Shown here: piece by piece, positions 43,810-51,870 of the stretch
How the letters are laid out: every line of letters begins with the position of its first letter
How positions within the stretch are numbered: the first letter of the stretch is position 1
From: Anaerotignum sp. MB30-C6
GTDB lineage: Bacteria; Bacillota; Clostridia; Lachnospirales; Anaerotignaceae
Direction: 5' to 3'
Length of the DNA stretch: 64,000 nt
Assembly (NCBI RefSeq): GCF_030908465.1
Contig: NZ_CP133078.1
Coordinates: 1,116,001 to 1,180,000 of the forward strand
Position numbers and translations under genes: made by a program
Notes under the pieces: model-generated
The model's database searches: none
What the model saw: only the letters and a program-made list of their open reading frames with translations
Told to the model about the DNA's origin: nothing

Positions 43810-44295
43810 ATGAAAAAACAAACCCGTATTTTAGAAACGATACCTAGCCTGTTGTTATTTTTTTTGTTTTCTGCATGCTTACTGGCTACCTTGCTTGCAG
43901 GGGCAAAGGTATATCAAAGGGTTTCTTCTGTTATGGATGGGCAATACTCCACAACAACTTGTATCAATTACCTATCAGCAAAGGTTCGCCATTATGATCA
44001 GAAAGAAGGCGTGGGATTAGGAAAGTTAGGGCAGGAAGACGCCCTTGCCCTCTATGAAGTTTATGATGGCGAGGAATTTGTTACCTATATTTATTCCTTT
44101 GATGGTTATCTGATGGAATTATTTTGTAGCGTAGATGGTGGATTTTTTCCTCAAGATGGACAGCAAATTATGCCTATTGATAGCTTAGAAATATCCCTAA
44201 CTGGGCAGTTGCTTACTTTGCAATGTGCCTATGGGGAGGAAGTGGCTGAGGCAGTTCTAAACTTGCATAGTAAAAGAAAGGGGGCTGTACAATGA
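43810..44295 (+). CDS. DUF4860 family protein of the pilus-like cluster
   Basis: A 161-residue protein with one N-terminal TM helix (LLLFFLFSACLLATLLAGAKVY), then QRVSSVMDGQYSTTTCINYLSAKVRHYD, the DUF4860 signature block, and a beta-rich C-terminal part. DUF4860 proteins occur in Firmicutes pilus-like loci next to PilC/PilT genes. ATG 43810 follows GAGGGAGAG; GTG 43798 is less likely. The stop overlaps the next ATG (ATGA), so it is translationally coupled. Confidence 0.8.
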   Translation: MKKQTRILETIPSLLLFFLFSACLLATLLAGAKVYQRVSSVMDGQYSTTTCINYLSAKVRHYDQKEGVGLGKLGQEDALALYEVYDGEEFVTYIYSFDGYLMELFCSVDGGFFPQDGQQIMPIDSLEISLTGQLLTLQCAYGEEVAEAVLNLHSKRKGAVQ

Positions 44296-44693
44296 ATTTT
44301 TCTTCAAAAACCCCTTTATTTCTCATGGAAGTTGTGATTATGCTTTTGGTGTTTGCCATTTCTGCAAGCATATGCCTTAAGGTTTTTGTTGAGGGGAACA
44401 GAATTTCCCAAGAAAGTTACAATTTGGATCAAGCTTGTAGACAAACCCAGAAGGCGGCGGAATACTGGCAAAGTACTAACGGGGATATAAAGGAAACGGC
44501 GCATCTGATGCAGGCTAGCATAGATGGGAATGAGTTAGAATTATTTTACGACGGGGAATGGAACCCTGTTTGGGCGGAAAGTAGATTTGTTCTTTTGATG
44601 AAAGTAGCAGGGGCAAGGGCAGAAATTACGGTGAAAGATCAAGAGAAAGAAATTTTTTCCATAATCACTGAGGCGGTGATTTACGGTGAATAG
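44292..44693 (+). CDS. Pseudopilin-like single-TM protein
   Basis: A 133-residue protein: a short basic/polar leader then FLMEVVIMLLVFAISASICLKVF, with a Glu five residues into the hydrophobic run as in type IV pilin N-termini (F-x-x-x-E), though no Gly precedes the Phe. The globular part is acidic and Trp-rich. Probably a minor pseudopilin. It overlaps its upstream gene by 4 bp and its downstream gene by 8 bp. Confidence 0.7.
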   Translation: MNFSSKTPLFLMEVVIMLLVFAISASICLKVFVEGNRISQESYNLDQACRQTQKAAEYWQSTNGDIKETAHLMQASIDGNELELFYDGEWNPVWAESRFVLLMKVAGARAEITVKDQEKEIFSIITEAVIYGE

Positions 44694-45138
44694 AAATAGA
44701 AGCCCCCAAATAAGCCTAGGTATTACTTCATTGGTGGTAATCCTTACGGTCTTATCCTTGACAATTTTTTCTGTCATGACGTTGTCTACTGCTTTAAATG
44801 AAAGACATTTATCGCAAAAATCGGCAATAGCCATGAAGCGTTATTACGAAGCTGAAGCTTATTGTACTGAGATAGCAAATGAGTTAGGAAAAATTTGGGA
44901 GAACAAAGGGGATGTTAGGGAATTCATGGCCTTTGCAGAAGAAAATAATCTGGATTGTCAATTGGAAGAAAATGAGATATACTTTTCATATCAGTGTCCC
45001 ATTGATGAAAGGCAGGCTCTTTTTGCAGCCATTTGCATTGGTAAAGATTTTGAGATTCAACAGTGGCGGGTTCAATCTACACAAGATTGGCAGGCAGATG
45101 AGAGTTTGCAAATTTGGGACGGGGAGAGTATGGAATAA
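44686..45138 (+). CDS. Single-TM pilus-cluster protein (pseudopilin-like)
   Basis: A 150-residue protein starting at GTG 44686 inside the previous gene, preceded by GAGGCGGTGA. One N-terminal TM helix (ITSLVVILTVLSLTIFSVMTLSTAL) leads into a helix rich in charged residues (KSAIAMKRYYEAEAYCTEIANEL), similar to PilX/GspK-like N-termini. No family was assigned with certainty. Confidence 0.72.
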   Translation: MNRNRSPQISLGITSLVVILTVLSLTIFSVMTLSTALNERHLSQKSAIAMKRYYEAEAYCTEIANELGKIWENKGDVREFMAFAEENNLDCQLEENEIYFSYQCPIDERQALFAAICIGKDFEIQQWRVQSTQDWQADESLQIWDGESME

Positions 45139-45153
45139 TATGGGGAGGCAGGT

Positions 45154-46227
45154 ATGCTTTCGTTATTAGAAATTTTGAAAAAATCAATGGAGCTAGGGGC
45201 TTCGGATATTTTTATCGTCGCCGGAAAACCCGTGTCCTACAAAAAGGGAAAAGTGATTTATCAGCTGAATGAGGAAAAGGTTATGCCTGATTACTCTAAA
45301 GACTTGGTGGAGGAGGCGTATAAGCTTGCCAATAGAGAATTATGTAGATTAATGGCGGATGGGGATGACGACTTTGCCATTTCCGTTCCCAATCTGACAA
45401 GGCTAAGGGTGAACTGTTATAAGCAAAGAGGCTCTATGGCGGCGGTTTTGCGTATTGTTGCCTTTGGCATACCAAATTATCAGGCCATTGGAATTCCCGA
45501 GCAGGTCATGGCCTTGGCAAATAAACAAAAAGGTATGGTTCTTGTTACAGGGGCCGCTGGGAACGGAAAATCCACAACCCTTGCTTGTATTTTGCAAAGG
45601 ATTAATGAGACGAGAAGTGGTCATATCATTACCCTAGAAGATCCCATTGAGTTTTTGTACCGCAATGAGAAATCCATTATAAGTCAGCGAGAAATTGGCT
45701 TAGACACCATGAACTTTGTTACCGCCTTGCGTTCTAGTTTAAGGCAATCTCCAGATGTTATATTGGTGGGTGAGATGAGAGACTATGAGACCGTTCAAAT
45801 TGCTATGACTGCAGCGGAAACGGGACACCTGATCCTTTCTACACTGCATACCGTAGGTGCTGTGAACACCATTGACCGCATCATAGATATCTTTCCCTCA
45901 AACCAGCAACAGCAGGTTCGTGTACAGTTGTCCATGGCTTTAAAAACAGTGATTTCTCAGCAGTTGATTCCCAGTGTAAATGGCGAGTTGATTCCTGTTT
46001 TTGAAGTGATGCATGTAAATAGTGCTGTTCGTAATATGATTCGTGAGTCAAAGGTTTATCAGATAGAATCCGTTATCGGAATGTCGGGGACAGAGGGTAT
46101 GGTTTCAATGGACAACAGTCTATACGATTTGGCCACAAGGGGTAAAATAACCATGGAAACAGCATTGCAATATGCCCTTCATCCAGAGCTTTTGGAGAAG
46201 CGGTTGCGTAGCAACTTAGGAGGGTAA
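45154..46227 (+). CDS. pilT: PilT-type twitching/retraction ATPase
   Basis: A 357-residue secretion ATPase. Walker A GAAGNGKST (133-141), Asp box (ITLEDPIEFLY), Walker B (SPDVILVGEMRD) and His box (TAAETGHLILSTLHT) are all intact. Length and the N-terminal start (LLEILKKSMELGASDIFIVAG) fit PilT rather than PilB. No PilB extension ATPase or prepilin peptidase is in the window, so the system either lies partly elsewhere or runs with PilT alone. GGGGAGG lies 7-8 nt before the ATG. Confidence 0.9.
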   Translation: MLSLLEILKKSMELGASDIFIVAGKPVSYKKGKVIYQLNEEKVMPDYSKDLVEEAYKLANRELCRLMADGDDDFAISVPNLTRLRVNCYKQRGSMAAVLRIVAFGIPNYQAIGIPEQVMALANKQKGMVLVTGAAGNGKSTTLACILQRINETRSGHIITLEDPIEFLYRNEKSIISQREIGLDTMNFVTALRSSLRQSPDVILVGEMRDYETVQIAMTAAETGHLILSTLHTVGAVNTIDRIIDIFPSNQQQQVRVQLSMALKTVISQQLIPSVNGELIPVFEVMHVNSAVRNMIRESKVYQIESVIGMSGTEGMVSMDNSLYDLATRGKITMETALQYALHPELLEKRLRSNLGG

Positions 46228-46300
46228 GGTTAGACACAACATACAAGACTTTTAAAGTGGAAGAGATGCTAAACCATATAAAATGGTGAAGGAGAGCAAA

Positions 46301-46369
46301 ATGGAGCAATGGACGAAATTCGGGTGTAAAACCCCCTTCGAACAGGTGGCCTGGGAAGTCTCTAACTAG
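46301..46369 (+). CDS. Possible 22-codon leader peptide ORF
   Basis: AAGGAGAG lies 4 nt before ATG 46301. The predicted peptide starts MEQWTKFGCKTPFEQVAWEV. A small GGGT/ACCC hairpin lies inside. No known leader peptide is matched; it could also be chance in the 264-bp gap (46228-46491) between pilT and the SARP gene. Confidence 0.25.
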   Translation: MEQWTKFGCKTPFEQVAWEVSN

Positions 46370-46491
46370 ATGCGGTTGAAGCGCATGGGATAGGCAAAGG
46401 AATCTTTTTCTAGTAGGCAAAGGAAGAAATACAAATAGTAAGAAGTAAGAATGTAGTTTTGGCATACGGAAAGAAAAAAGGGGGAGGCCAG

Positions 46492-47709
46492 TTGAACGAA
46501 GAATTTAGAGTAACAATGCTGGGAGAATTTACGATTGAATATGGTGATAGCATCATTTCTGACCAGTCCAACCGCTCCAAAAAGGTGTGGACTTTGCTTG
46601 AGTATATTATTGTCCATAGGAAACGTTTTGTGTCTCAGGATGAGTTGATAGACCTGCTTTGGTCAGATAGCAACTCTCGTGATCCGATTAATACTTTGAA
46701 GGTTTTAATGCACCGTGTAAGGTCTACTTTAGAAGATTTGGATTTTGAAGATAGTCGGCGTATGATTTTATATCGAAATGGTGCCTATGGATGGAACCAA
46801 GACTACACTTGTGTGACAGATATAGACGAATTCCAAAGACTGATTTATGAAAGTGACCAAGAAACAGAGGATGATGCAAGAAAAATAGCTTTACTGCTCC
46901 AAGCGGAAAGCCTATATCAGGGCCATTTCTTACAAAAAAAAGCATCTGAACCATGGGTTATCCCAATTGCGAACTATTATCGTACTCTTTATAATCGGGT
47001 GGTATTGGATTTGGCTCATATGCTTTTTGAACATAAAAAGTATGAGCAACTGGCCAGTGTGTGCCAAAAGGCCATTCTCTTTGAGCCTTATGAAGAGCAG
47101 TTTTATATTTACCTAATTCAAGTTTTAATTTGTACTGGACATCTGGAAAAAGCCTTGGACTTATATCATCATGTAACAGATTTATTCATGAAAGAGTTGG
47201 GTGTAACCCCTTCCGAAGAGCTTCGTGCATTATATAAAGACGTAGTAAAAACAATAAAGACTCCAGAAATGAACTTAAGCGTAATAAAAAGCAAACTGGA
47301 TGAGAGCAGGGAAGAAATCGGCTGTGTTTTTTGTGAATATGAGTTTTTCAAACTAGTTTATCGTTTAGAGACTAGGAGCATCGGCAGGACGGGAGATACC
47401 TCTTTTTTATGCTTAATATCCGCTGTTGATAAAAACACTGTTGGCATTCCATCTCGAAGGGTTTTAAACCGATCAATGGATGCGTTAAAAACAACGATTC
47501 AGTACAATATCCGTAGCGGTGACGTATTTACAAGATATAGTGTGAATCAGTACTTAATTATGCTACCCTATACAACCACTGAAACGGCAAATATGGTTGC
47601 GCAAAGATTGCTAAAGGTATTTCGTAAGGAATTCCCTAATATATCTATTGTCCTTAAATATTCTACCCAGCAAATCATGCCAAAAGCAGATTGTTTTATA
47701 AAGGATTAA
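46492..47709 (+). CDS. SARP/BTAD transcriptional regulator with degenerate GGDEF-like C-terminus
   Basis: A 405-residue protein. N-terminal OmpR-like winged HTH (TMLGEFTIEYGDS, then KVWTLLEYIIVHRKRFVSQDELIDLLW; about 8-95), a BTAD TPR domain (YEQLASVCQKAILFEPYEEQF to KELGVTPSEELRALYKD; about 95-260) and a C-terminal fold like diguanylate cyclases. The active motif is replaced there (RSGDVFTRYSVNQYLIMLP where R-x-GGDEF is expected), so it cannot make c-di-GMP but might bind a ligand. Start TTG 46492 follows GGGGGAGG by 4 nt; TTG 46459 is less likely. It is downstream of pilT on the same strand. Confidence 0.82.
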   Translation: MNEEFRVTMLGEFTIEYGDSIISDQSNRSKKVWTLLEYIIVHRKRFVSQDELIDLLWSDSNSRDPINTLKVLMHRVRSTLEDLDFEDSRRMILYRNGAYGWNQDYTCVTDIDEFQRLIYESDQETEDDARKIALLLQAESLYQGHFLQKKASEPWVIPIANYYRTLYNRVVLDLAHMLFEHKKYEQLASVCQKAILFEPYEEQFYIYLIQVLICTGHLEKALDLYHHVTDLFMKELGVTPSEELRALYKDVVKTIKTPEMNLSVIKSKLDESREEIGCVFCEYEFFKLVYRLETRSIGRTGDTSFLCLISAVDKNTVGIPSRRVLNRSMDALKTTIQYNIRSGDVFTRYSVNQYLIMLPYTTTETANMVAQRLLKVFRKEFPNISIVLKYSTQQIMPKADCFIKD

Positions 47710-47782
47710 GAGAGTAAAAAGCTATGGGACTTTAGCAGCAAAATAAACGACCTAAGTTTAAAGAAACTAGGAGCGTCTTAGA

Positions 47783-47826
47783 AGGAAAGCATCTGCAAAC
47801 CATACAGTTTGCAGATGCTTTCCTTG
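47783..47826. terminator. Convergent-gene hairpin
   Basis: AAGGAAAGCATCTGCAAAC (47783-47801) pairs perfectly with its inverted copy at 47808-47826 around 6 nt. It lies between the rightward SARP gene and leftward response-regulator gene; the plus-strand tail is only GTTTGTTC. Confidence 0.75.
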
Positions 47827-47854
47827 TTTGTTCTAGTATACAATAAAAATGCCA

Positions 47855-48550
47855 CTATTCCTCAACCATACGGTAGCCAACACCCACTTCAGTAAAGATA
47901 TATTCTGGAGCGGCAGGGTTTTTTTCCAACTTTCGCCTTATGTTCGCCATATTCACCCTTAGAATTTGATTGTCCTTAAGGGCATAAGGCCCCCAGAGTT
48001 CTGTAATAATGTTATCATAGGTAAGGACTCGGCCTGCACTTTTGGCTAACAATGATACGATTTTATATTCAATTTGAGTTAGATGAACTTCTTTGCTATC
48101 GATGGTAACTAATCTTTTGGGGAAATCAATTTTCAAGCCTTTTACACAAAATTGGTTTTGTGTTGTGCCAGAATGGATGCTGGTACTGTGTCGTAGAGCA
48201 GTACGAATACGAGCCAAAAGTTCAGAAGTACCAAATGGTTTCACAATATAATCATCAGCACCTAAGTCAAGAGCCTCAACTTTATCCGTTTCATCACCCC
48301 GGGCAGAAACAACGATAACAGGCGTGGAAGTCCAAGATCTAAGATGCTTTAAAACGGTAATCCCATCTAAGTCCGGCAGCCCCAAATCCAGCAGAACCAA
48401 ATCGGGGCAGTGGGATGGAATCATGGATAAGGCCTCCTGGCCATTTTTTGCACAGAGAACACCATATTCTTTGGATTTTAAAGTCATTTCGATAAAGTTA
48501 CAGATGGGCACTTCATCTTCAACAATAAGTATTTTTGCTTTCATTGACAT
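47855..48550 (-). CDS. kdpE: KdpE-like response regulator (OmpR family)
   Basis: A 231-residue regulator: receiver domain (ILIVEDEVPICNFIEMTL; phospho-Asp in LVLLDLGLPDLDG; conserved Lys in VKPFG) and an OmpR-type winged HTH (IEYKIVSLLAKSAGRVLTYDNIITELWG). Sequence resembles KdpE, which in other bacteria turns on the KdpFABC potassium pump. No kdpFABC is in the window, so targets are unknown. It overlaps the sensor gene by 32 bp and is the second gene of the leftward pair. AAAGGAG precedes ATG 48550. Confidence 0.88.
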   Translation of the reverse strand: MSMKAKILIVEDEVPICNFIEMTLKSKEYGVLCAKNGQEALSMIPSHCPDLVLLDLGLPDLDGITVLKHLRSWTSTPVIVVSARGDETDKVEALDLGADDYIVKPFGTSELLARIRTALRHSTSIHSGTTQNQFCVKGLKIDFPKRLVTIDSKEVHLTQIEYKIVSLLAKSAGRVLTYDNIITELWGPYALKDNQILRVNMANIRRKLEKNPAAPEYIFTEVGVGYRMVEE

Positions 48551-50099
48551 TTCGAAGATCTCCTTTCATGGGCAATACGAATGTAAAACTTGCACCACCG
48601 CAATTATGATTTTTAGCAAATATTCTACCATCATGAGCTAGTATAATTGTCTTGCATATAGAAAGACCAATCCCTAAGCCACGGTTAGCGTCTGCGGAAA
48701 CAGCTCCACTTTTTCCTTCAAAAATTGTAGAAACTTTTGTTGGATCGATGCCTTTGCCATAGTCTGTAACAGTAAAAATGGCCTCATCTTGTTCCTTAGA
48801 AACCTTAAGTCTTACGGGAAGAGAAGTCCCTGAGTGGCGGATGGCATTTTCTAATAGGTTTATCAAAACCTGCTCTATTAGTGTTGCGTCCATAGGCACA
48901 ATTAAAAGTTCTTCGGGTACGGAAACATTTATGGTGGAGTTAGGAAAGCGTTTTAGAATTCTAGAAACGGATTCTGCAACAATTTCTTCTACGATTTCAT
49001 CTTGTTTTTTTACTTTTGCATCCTCGCTACTGATTTTTGTAATGGAAAGCAAATTTTCTACCATATGAATAAGCCATTGGGCATCATGGTGAATATCGCT
49101 TAGCAGCTGATCAAAAGTCACTTCATTAATCTTTTCTTTATTTTCCTGTAAGGTTGTGGTGGCCCCTAGAATACAGGTAAGTGGTGTTCGTAAATCGTGA
49201 GAAACTGCTCTTAATAGGTTACTGCGCATTTTTTCCTTTTCTTTTTCCAATAGAATTTGCTGTGCTTTTTCCTCAATCGCCTGCCTTTCTAAAGCCAAAA
49301 TGGTTTGAGAAATCATAATTTCTGAGAATATATAGGTGTCTAATAGGACATAGTCATTCTCAAAAAGAAGACCAATGACCCCATAGACTTTGTTTTCAGA
49401 AGAAATTGGGATATAGCTACCTTTGCAATTTTGCACTTTTGGATTTAGCACCACGCCGCAGACTTCATTTTTCGTGAAGGCATCAACGGCTAATTTCAAC
49501 TCCAAAGGACTGTTAAAAATCAGTTCATCTTGGCTTTTTAGTGTTTGAAATAACTTGATTTTAGGGTTTTCAGGATTCCCCAAATAAGCAACAACGCTAC
49601 AGTGATTGGATTGAAAGAAAAAATCCAAAGTGATTTCAATGACTTTATTTAAGGTATTTGCAGATAAAAGGGCATTGCTCATTTTTGTAAGATTTTCCGC
49701 TCTACGCTCACGCATAGCAGATAGAATGGCGGCTTTTTTTACTCTTGTGGTTAAGGCACTGGTTAAGACCGACATTAAGAGAAGTAGTGCAAAAGTAACA
49801 GGGTAGCCCGCCATGGAAAAGTTTATGGCAAAGTAGGGATAAGTGAAGAAAAAATTCACGGCGATTACCCCGCCCACAGAGGAGAGGATTCCCCAGATAT
49901 AACCCCTGGTAATTACAGAAGTTATGGCAACGGCCAGCATATAAACCCCAAAAATATTATCGATGATAACCTTCATTTCTACCACGCATAACGCAAATGA
50001 GGTTGCCACTAGGAATATTAATATTGTTTTAAATAAATCGTACAAGATAATACTGGGGGATAGCTTCACACTTTTTAATTGACGTAAATAATCTCTCAT
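48519..50099 (-). CDS. kdpD: KdpD-like sensor kinase lacking the N-terminal Kdp/Usp domains
   Basis: A 526-residue membrane histidine kinase: a four-TM DUF4118 module (about 18-118), a GAF-like linker (about 145-290), HisKA with SHDLRTPLT (phospho-His) and a HATPase_c domain (NLLENAIRHS; GKGIDPTKV; GLGIGLSICKTI). Full KdpD has about 400 extra N-terminal residues (KdpD and UspA domains) which are absent here. ATG 50099 is chosen because GAGGT lies 5 nt upstream; 50144 lacks an RBS. Confidence 0.85.
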   Translation of the reverse strand: MRDYLRQLKSVKLSPSIILYDLFKTILIFLVATSFALCVVEMKVIIDNIFGVYMLAVAITSVITRGYIWGILSSVGGVIAVNFFFTYPYFAINFSMAGYPVTFALLLLMSVLTSALTTRVKKAAILSAMRERRAENLTKMSNALLSANTLNKVIEITLDFFFQSNHCSVVAYLGNPENPKIKLFQTLKSQDELIFNSPLELKLAVDAFTKNEVCGVVLNPKVQNCKGSYIPISSENKVYGVIGLLFENDYVLLDTYIFSEIMISQTILALERQAIEEKAQQILLEKEKEKMRSNLLRAVSHDLRTPLTCILGATTTLQENKEKINEVTFDQLLSDIHHDAQWLIHMVENLLSITKISSEDAKVKKQDEIVEEIVAESVSRILKRFPNSTINVSVPEELLIVPMDATLIEQVLINLLENAIRHSGTSLPVRLKVSKEQDEAIFTVTDYGKGIDPTKVSTIFEGKSGAVSADANRGLGIGLSICKTIILAHDGRIFAKNHNCGGASFTFVLPMKGDLRNVNESKNTYC

Positions 50100-50232
50100 A
50101 TTATACCTCACATATAAAACCACTCGTGGAAATAGTATAGACAATCTCTATTATACACCTCTTTGGTGGATAAGCGAAATGTTTTGTGATGAAATGAGCC
50201 AAATTTTTTTTACACATTTCTTAAGGGTATCG

Positions 50233-50260
50233 TTGCAAAGGGGGGGATAGTTTGTTATAA
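50233..50260 (+). promoter_or_regulatory. Promoter of lysA
   Basis: TTGCAA (50233-50238), 16-bp spacer, TATAAT (50255-50260). The leader is only about 35 nt, too short for a lysine riboswitch. Confidence 0.75.
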
Positions 50261-50298
50261 TTGAATACAAATTTTATAAAAAAAGGAGTAATTTACAA

Positions 50299-51555
50299 AT
50301 GAAAACACCATTTGTTTCTTTAGAACAGGCAAAAAAAATAATTGAACAGTATCCAACTCCTTTTCATCTTTATGATGAAAAAGGAATTCGTGAAAATGCC
50401 CGTAAGGTAAACCGCGCTTTCTCTTGGAACAAAGGGTTTAAAGAATTTTTTGCGGTAAAAGCTACACCCACCCCGGGAATTTTACAGATTTTGAAGGAAG
50501 AGGGATGTGGGGCGGATTGCTCCTCCTTTACAGAGTTACAAATAGCACAAGCCGTAGGTTTTTCCTGCGAAGAAATTATGTTTTCTTCTAATATGACACC
50601 TGCAGAGGATTTTGTTTTAGCAAATGACCTTGGTGCAATCATCAATTTTGATGATTTTACACATATCGCATATTTTGAAAAATTAGCAAAGATTCCTGAA
50701 ACTGTTTGTTGCAGGTATAACCCAGGTGGCCTTTTTCAAGTTTCCAATGATATTATGGATAACCCTGGAGACGCAAAATATGGCATGACAAAAGAACAGA
50801 TGAAAGAAGGATTCCGAATTCTGAAGGAAAAGGGTGCAAAGCACTTTGGTATCCATTCTTTCTTAGCAAGTAGTACAAGCTCCAATACGTACTACCCTAT
50901 GTTGGCGAAAATTTTGTTTGAATTAGCCGTAGAATTGAAAAAGGAATTAGATATTCATATTGCGTTTATTAATCTTTCCGGTGGCGTAGGGGTACCTTAT
51001 CGTCCTGAGGAAACAGCTTGTGATATTATGGCTATTGGTGAAGGCGTTAGACAGGTTTATGAGGAAATTTTGGAGCCGGAAGGCATGGGTGACGTAGCTA
51101 TTTATACAGAAATGGGACGATTTATGTTAGCTCCTTACGGAAGTATGCTTGCAACGGCCATTCATGAAAAGCATATCTACAAAGAATACATTGGTTTAGA
51201 TGCTTGTGCTGCCAATTTAATGCGACCCGCCATGTACGGAGCCTATCATCATATGACCGTTTTAGGAAAAGAAGAACAGGCCTGTGATCATACTTATGAT
51301 GTGGTTGGCGGTCTTTGCGAAAACAATGATAAATTTGCCATAGATAGGCAGTTACCTGAAATTAAAATTGGAGATATTATTTATATTCACGATACAGGTG
51401 CCCATGGCCATTCTATGGGATACAATTATAATGGGAAATTACGTTCTGCGGAGCTTCTTTTGAAAGAAGATGGTGAAATTGCTTTGCTCCGTCGTGCAGA
51501 GACTCCTGAAGATTATTTTGCAACCTTTGACTTCACAGGTCTTTTTAAAAAGTAG
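50299..51555 (+). CDS. lysA: Diaminopimelate decarboxylase (or close fold III decarboxylase)
   Basis: A 418-residue PLP enzyme converting meso-diaminopimelate to lysine. PLP Lys54 lies in FFAVKATPTPG; the glycine-rich NLSGGVGVPYRPEE loop binds phosphate; EMGRFMLAPYG follows, and DTGAHGHSMGYNYNGKLR carries the C-terminal active-site block. The sequence is more divergent than standard LysA (ECGADCSSFTEL in place of DVVSGGEL), so another fold III amino acid decarboxylase is a minor alternative. AAAAAGGAG precedes the ATG and a terminator follows. Confidence 0.85.
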   Translation: MKTPFVSLEQAKKIIEQYPTPFHLYDEKGIRENARKVNRAFSWNKGFKEFFAVKATPTPGILQILKEEGCGADCSSFTELQIAQAVGFSCEEIMFSSNMTPAEDFVLANDLGAIINFDDFTHIAYFEKLAKIPETVCCRYNPGGLFQVSNDIMDNPGDAKYGMTKEQMKEGFRILKEKGAKHFGIHSFLASSTSSNTYYPMLAKILFELAVELKKELDIHIAFINLSGGVGVPYRPEETACDIMAIGEGVRQVYEEILEPEGMGDVAIYTEMGRFMLAPYGSMLATAIHEKHIYKEYIGLDACAANLMRPAMYGAYHHMTVLGKEEQACDHTYDVVGGLCENNDKFAIDRQLPEIKIGDIIYIHDTGAHGHSMGYNYNGKLRSAELLLKEDGEIALLRRAETPEDYFATFDFTGLFKK

Positions 51556-51590
51556 TTGAAATAGAAAAAAATAAAAAATAGTGAAGTATG

Positions 51591-51626
51591 GCGGTAGCTG
51601 CATTTTTGCGGTTACCGCTTTTTTTG
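51591..51626 (+). terminator. Terminator of lysA
   Basis: GCGGTA (51591-51596) and TACCGC (51613-51618) with partial inner pairing, then seven T. Confidence 0.8.
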
Positions 51627-51870
51627 CTGAACAAAACCAAATAATTCCACACAAGAAAAAGCTGATATAAAATTCCCTTAAGGAAAAATCAGCAAAAATG
51701 AATAGTAATGCTTGGTTTTTTCATGGAAAAATACCCTAATTATTATGTAAAATACCCAAATAATATTTTTGACATTGCCTAGGAATAATATTTTTAATAT
51801 ACTTTTGTTAACTTTAATGAATTTACGAATTTACAGAAGAATGAGGGTGAGGGTCTTGAGGCGGGAAGAA

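Noticed and set aside
46240..46400. c-di-GMP riboswitch in the SARP leader
   Set aside because: The GEMM core GGACGCAAAGCC is absent, and I could not match a class II aptamer with confidence.
50262..50299. Lysine riboswitch before lysA
   Set aside because: The leader is only about 35 nt, too short for the roughly 170-nt aptamer.
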